Assembly: GCA_947626045.1 (NCBI GenBank)
Contig: CANQQS010000012.1
Span: forward strand, 1-33,728
DNA length: 33,728 nt
Origin: an uncultured Clostridia bacterium
GTDB taxonomy: Bacteria > Bacillota > Clostridia > UBA1381
Reading direction: 5' to 3'
Shown here: piece after piece, positions 32,025-33,728 of the stretch
How positions within the stretch are numbered: the first letter of the stretch is position 1
Layout: each line of letters opens with the position of its first letter
Translations under genes and position numbers: made by a program
The notes under the pieces: model-generated
What the model was told of the DNA's origin: nothing
Database searches by the model: none
The model's input: only the letters and a program-made list of their open reading frames with translations

Positions 32025-33728
32025 TCAGTTTGGAGGTCCGCCCATACCGCCGCCCGCGCCGCCTTGACGCATACCGCCGCCCGCAGCACCGCCCTGACGC
32101 ATACCGCCGTTCATGCCGCCCATGCCCGGCATCTGTCCGGGCATACCGAAGCTCGCGTCCTCGCTGCTCGATTTGGTGTTGAGCGTTCTTACGCTGTCGC
32201 CGGCGCCGAGTCCCGATTTAACCTCTATATAATCGTTATCGTTAAGTCCCGTCTCTATCTTTATCGCGCGATAGCCGTCGGGTATCTCTATTCCGGCAGG
32301 TACATCAGGAATATTGTTTTCCGCGTCGGGATTTTCACGACGTTCCTTTATTGCGTCTGTCACGTCGCCGGTGTGCTGTGTGCCGTCGTCCTTTACGAAT
32401 ACGATGTTGCCGCGGTTGACGCTGTTTACGGGTATTGCAAGCACATTGTCGGCTTCTTCGACCACTATTTCCACGTCAACATTCATACCCGGCAGCAGGC
32501 TGCCATAATCTTTTATCTGTATTTCAACGGTGTATGTCGTTACTCCGTTTGTGTTCACGCCGTCAACAGGCACTTTCGTTACCTCGCCGACAAACTCGCC
32601 TTCCACCGCGTCGGCGGTTACGGTCGCTTTCTGCCCCGTCTTTACGAGTGCGATTTCCGTTTCGTCAACCTCAAGAGAAATTTTCAGGCTCGAAAGATCG
32701 TATATTACGCACAGCGCCTCGGTGCTGTTTGTGGAGTCGCGCGTGTCGCCGTTTTTAGCGTTTTTCTTTACGACAGTACCCTCGATCGGCGCTTCCACGA
32801 CGAAATCCTCAACCGCATCCTCCGCCTTTTTGAAGTTTGTTTTCGCGTCGTCGAGCGCGAGCTGCGCCGATTTTATCGCGCTGTCCTGTGAATATGTGTC
32901 GTTCTGTATTACCTGTTTCTGCAAATTCAGCACCGCGTCGTCATACGACAGCTGCGCGTTGTCGAGCGCGGTCGTGACCGTATCGGATTTTATGTACGCC
33001 ACCTGCTCGCCGGCGTATACCCTGTCGCCTTCGTCTATGTCGAGCGACTCGACCGTTCCGGAAACCTTCGCGGTAATCGCCTGCGTATCTGCATATTCAA
33101 AATTCACGCTTTCCGCGCATGCTGCGCCGTTTACAACCGCGCTGCCGCGATCGGTCGTTGTAAGCGCACCGGGATTTGCAACCTCAACAGTCGCGTATAC
33201 AAGCATATTGTGCGCCGCCGTCGATACGGGTGCCGACGATTTTTCCGTCACTGTTCCCGAAAGAGTGTCACCTGACGCGGTTACGGTAACTTCCGCGCTG
33301 TCGCCCACGGCTATGTTTTCCGCGTCGGAAATGTTAAACGGTATGCGCAGCTTCATTGTATTGTCATCATATATCTCGGCAATCTGCATTCCCACGTTTA
33401 CGGTGTCGCCCTCTTTTACGGATATACTTGCCGCCTTTCCGTCTATATCCGCCTTTACATACTGGTCGTCATACGAGCTTTGCGCGTCGTTTAAGCTGTT
33501 GAGAGCCTTGCTTATCGCATTTTGTGTGCTCTGCGTGGCAATGTTGTTCGAGTCAATCGTATTGCTGCGCTGCTTTACCGCGTCGATATACGCCTGCTGT
33601 GCCTTTGTGACGGCGTTCTGCGCGGTGGCAAGCGAATCACGCGCTTCCTCATCGTCAAACTGGTAAAGCTTGTCGCCCTTTTTAACGGTGTCGCCCTCCT
33701 TGAAATAGTCAGCCGTAATGTCGCCCGA
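32025..33728 (-). CDS. HlyD/MacA-like adaptor with two adaptor units in tandem (5' end outside window)
   Basis: Partial: 567 residues are visible and the frame is open to the window end; the GTG at 33395 is internal and not the start. Unit 1 has a lipoyl half-motif (KEGDTVKKGDKLYQFD, visible residues 10-25), a helical hairpin (about 28-92, heptad-like, Gln/Ala-rich), the second lipoyl half (DGKAASISVKEGDTVNVG, 97-114) and a beta-barrel part. Unit 2 repeats this: KVSGTVESLDIDEGDRVYAGEQV (221-243), a hairpin (about 250-308), EAPIEGTVVKKNAKNGD (312-328), then barrel (DETEIALVKTGQKATV) and membrane-proximal strands (VLAIPVNSVN). The C-terminus is a Gly/Met-rich tail (528-567). Adaptors link the MacB-type permease to the outside. 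It is first in the operon with the ATPase, permease and SLH protein. Confidence 0.9.
   Translation of the reverse strand, partial: SGDITADYFKEGDTVKKGDKLYQFDDEEARDSLATAQNAVTKAQQAYIDAVKQRSNTIDSNNIATQSTQNAISKALNSLNDAQSSYDDQYVKADIDGKAASISVKEGDTVNVGMQIAEIYDDNTMKLRIPFNISDAENIAVGDSAEVTVTASGDTLSGTVTEKSSAPVSTAAHNMLVYATVEVANPGALTTTDRGSAVVNGAACAESVNFEYADTQAITAKVSGTVESLDIDEGDRVYAGEQVAYIKSDTVTTALDNAQLSYDDAVLNLQKQVIQNDTYSQDSAIKSAQLALDDAKTNFKKAEDAVEDFVVEAPIEGTVVKKNAKNGDTRDSTNSTEALCVIYDLSSLKISLEVDETEIALVKTGQKATVTADAVEGEFVGEVTKVPVDGVNTNGVTTYTVEIQIKDYGSLLPGMNVDVEIVVEEADNVLAIPVNSVNRGNIVFVKDDGTQHTGDVTDAIKERRENPDAENNIPDVPAGIEIPDGYRAIKIETGLNDNDYIEVKSGLGAGDSVRTLNTKSSSEDASFGMPGQMPGMGGMNGGMRQGGAAGGGMRQGGAGGGMGGPPN
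32064..32109. repeat. Short tandem repeat coding for the Gly/Met/Arg tail of the adaptor
   Basis: Two copies of a 16-base near-identical segment (32064-32079 and 32094-32109) are offset by 30 bases and code on the minus strand for GGMRQG twice. They lie in the 40-residue glycine- and methionine-rich C-terminal tail (seven Met, two Arg). Confidence 0.75.

Noticed and set aside
33393-33395. In-frame GTG as start of the adaptor gene
   Set aside because: The same frame is open for 111 codons upstream to the window end and encodes a lipoyl half and a helical hairpin, so this codon is internal.

Overview
The window reads as chromosomal DNA of a Firmicute, most likely a Clostridia-class gut or anaerobic bacterium. 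The evidence is the Der/PlsY/GpsA housekeeping block next to a PDZ-radical SAM-DUF512 protein, DUF4358 lipoprotein and DHHW/MBOAT genes, a TagF-like enzyme, an S-layer-homology protein, a CmpB-type membrane protein with an HD protein, sigma-A promoters of the TTGACA-17-TATAAT type, and strong AGGAGG ribosome sites with several TTG starts. No rRNA, tRNA, CRISPR array, insertion sequence or phage module was seen. No gene-free stretch exceeds about 270 bases.

Layout. 1-1107 (+): the C-terminal third of CarB, cut by the window edge. 1153-9771 (-): a surface-polymer region. From upstream to downstream on the minus strand it holds a processive membrane glycosyltransferase, GalE, a CDP-glycerol glycerophosphotransferase-like enzyme overlapping a GT2 glycosyltransferase by 4 bases, then a four-gene set (membrane-anchored SGNH hydrolase, DUF4358 lipoprotein, MBOAT O-acyltransferase, DHHW/AlgJ-like protein) that looks like an extracellular O-acylation machine. 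10041-11711 (+): a small ABM monooxygenase and a glutathionylspermidine-synthase-like ATP-grasp protein, convergent with 11712-14006 (-): a Xer-like tyrosine recombinase and an iron-type alcohol dehydrogenase, each with its own promoter.

14189-26415 (+): one closely packed run with no visible internal terminator: PDZ-radical SAM-DUF512 protein, Der GTPase, PlsY, GpsA, TrkA, TrkH, then a 1260-residue secreted family-11-like rhamnogalacturonan lyase with a 60-unit Pro-Thr linker, and an MFS transporter. 26490-27593 (-): a CmpB-type membrane protein and an HD-domain protein behind a perfect consensus promoter. 27766-33728 (-): a MacAB-like export operon made of an adaptor carrying two adaptor units in tandem (its start lies outside the window), an ABC ATPase, a MacB/FtsX-type permease, and an S-layer-homology surface protein.

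Together the genes describe a cell investing in its envelope: making, acylating and exporting surface polymers or proteins, holding an S-layer, and attacking pectin outside the cell. The least explained parts are the tandem adaptor plus SLH operon, the acylation cassette with its palindrome-flanked promoter and leader terminator, and the ABM/ATP-grasp pair. All family calls are by reading motifs; no database search was possible.
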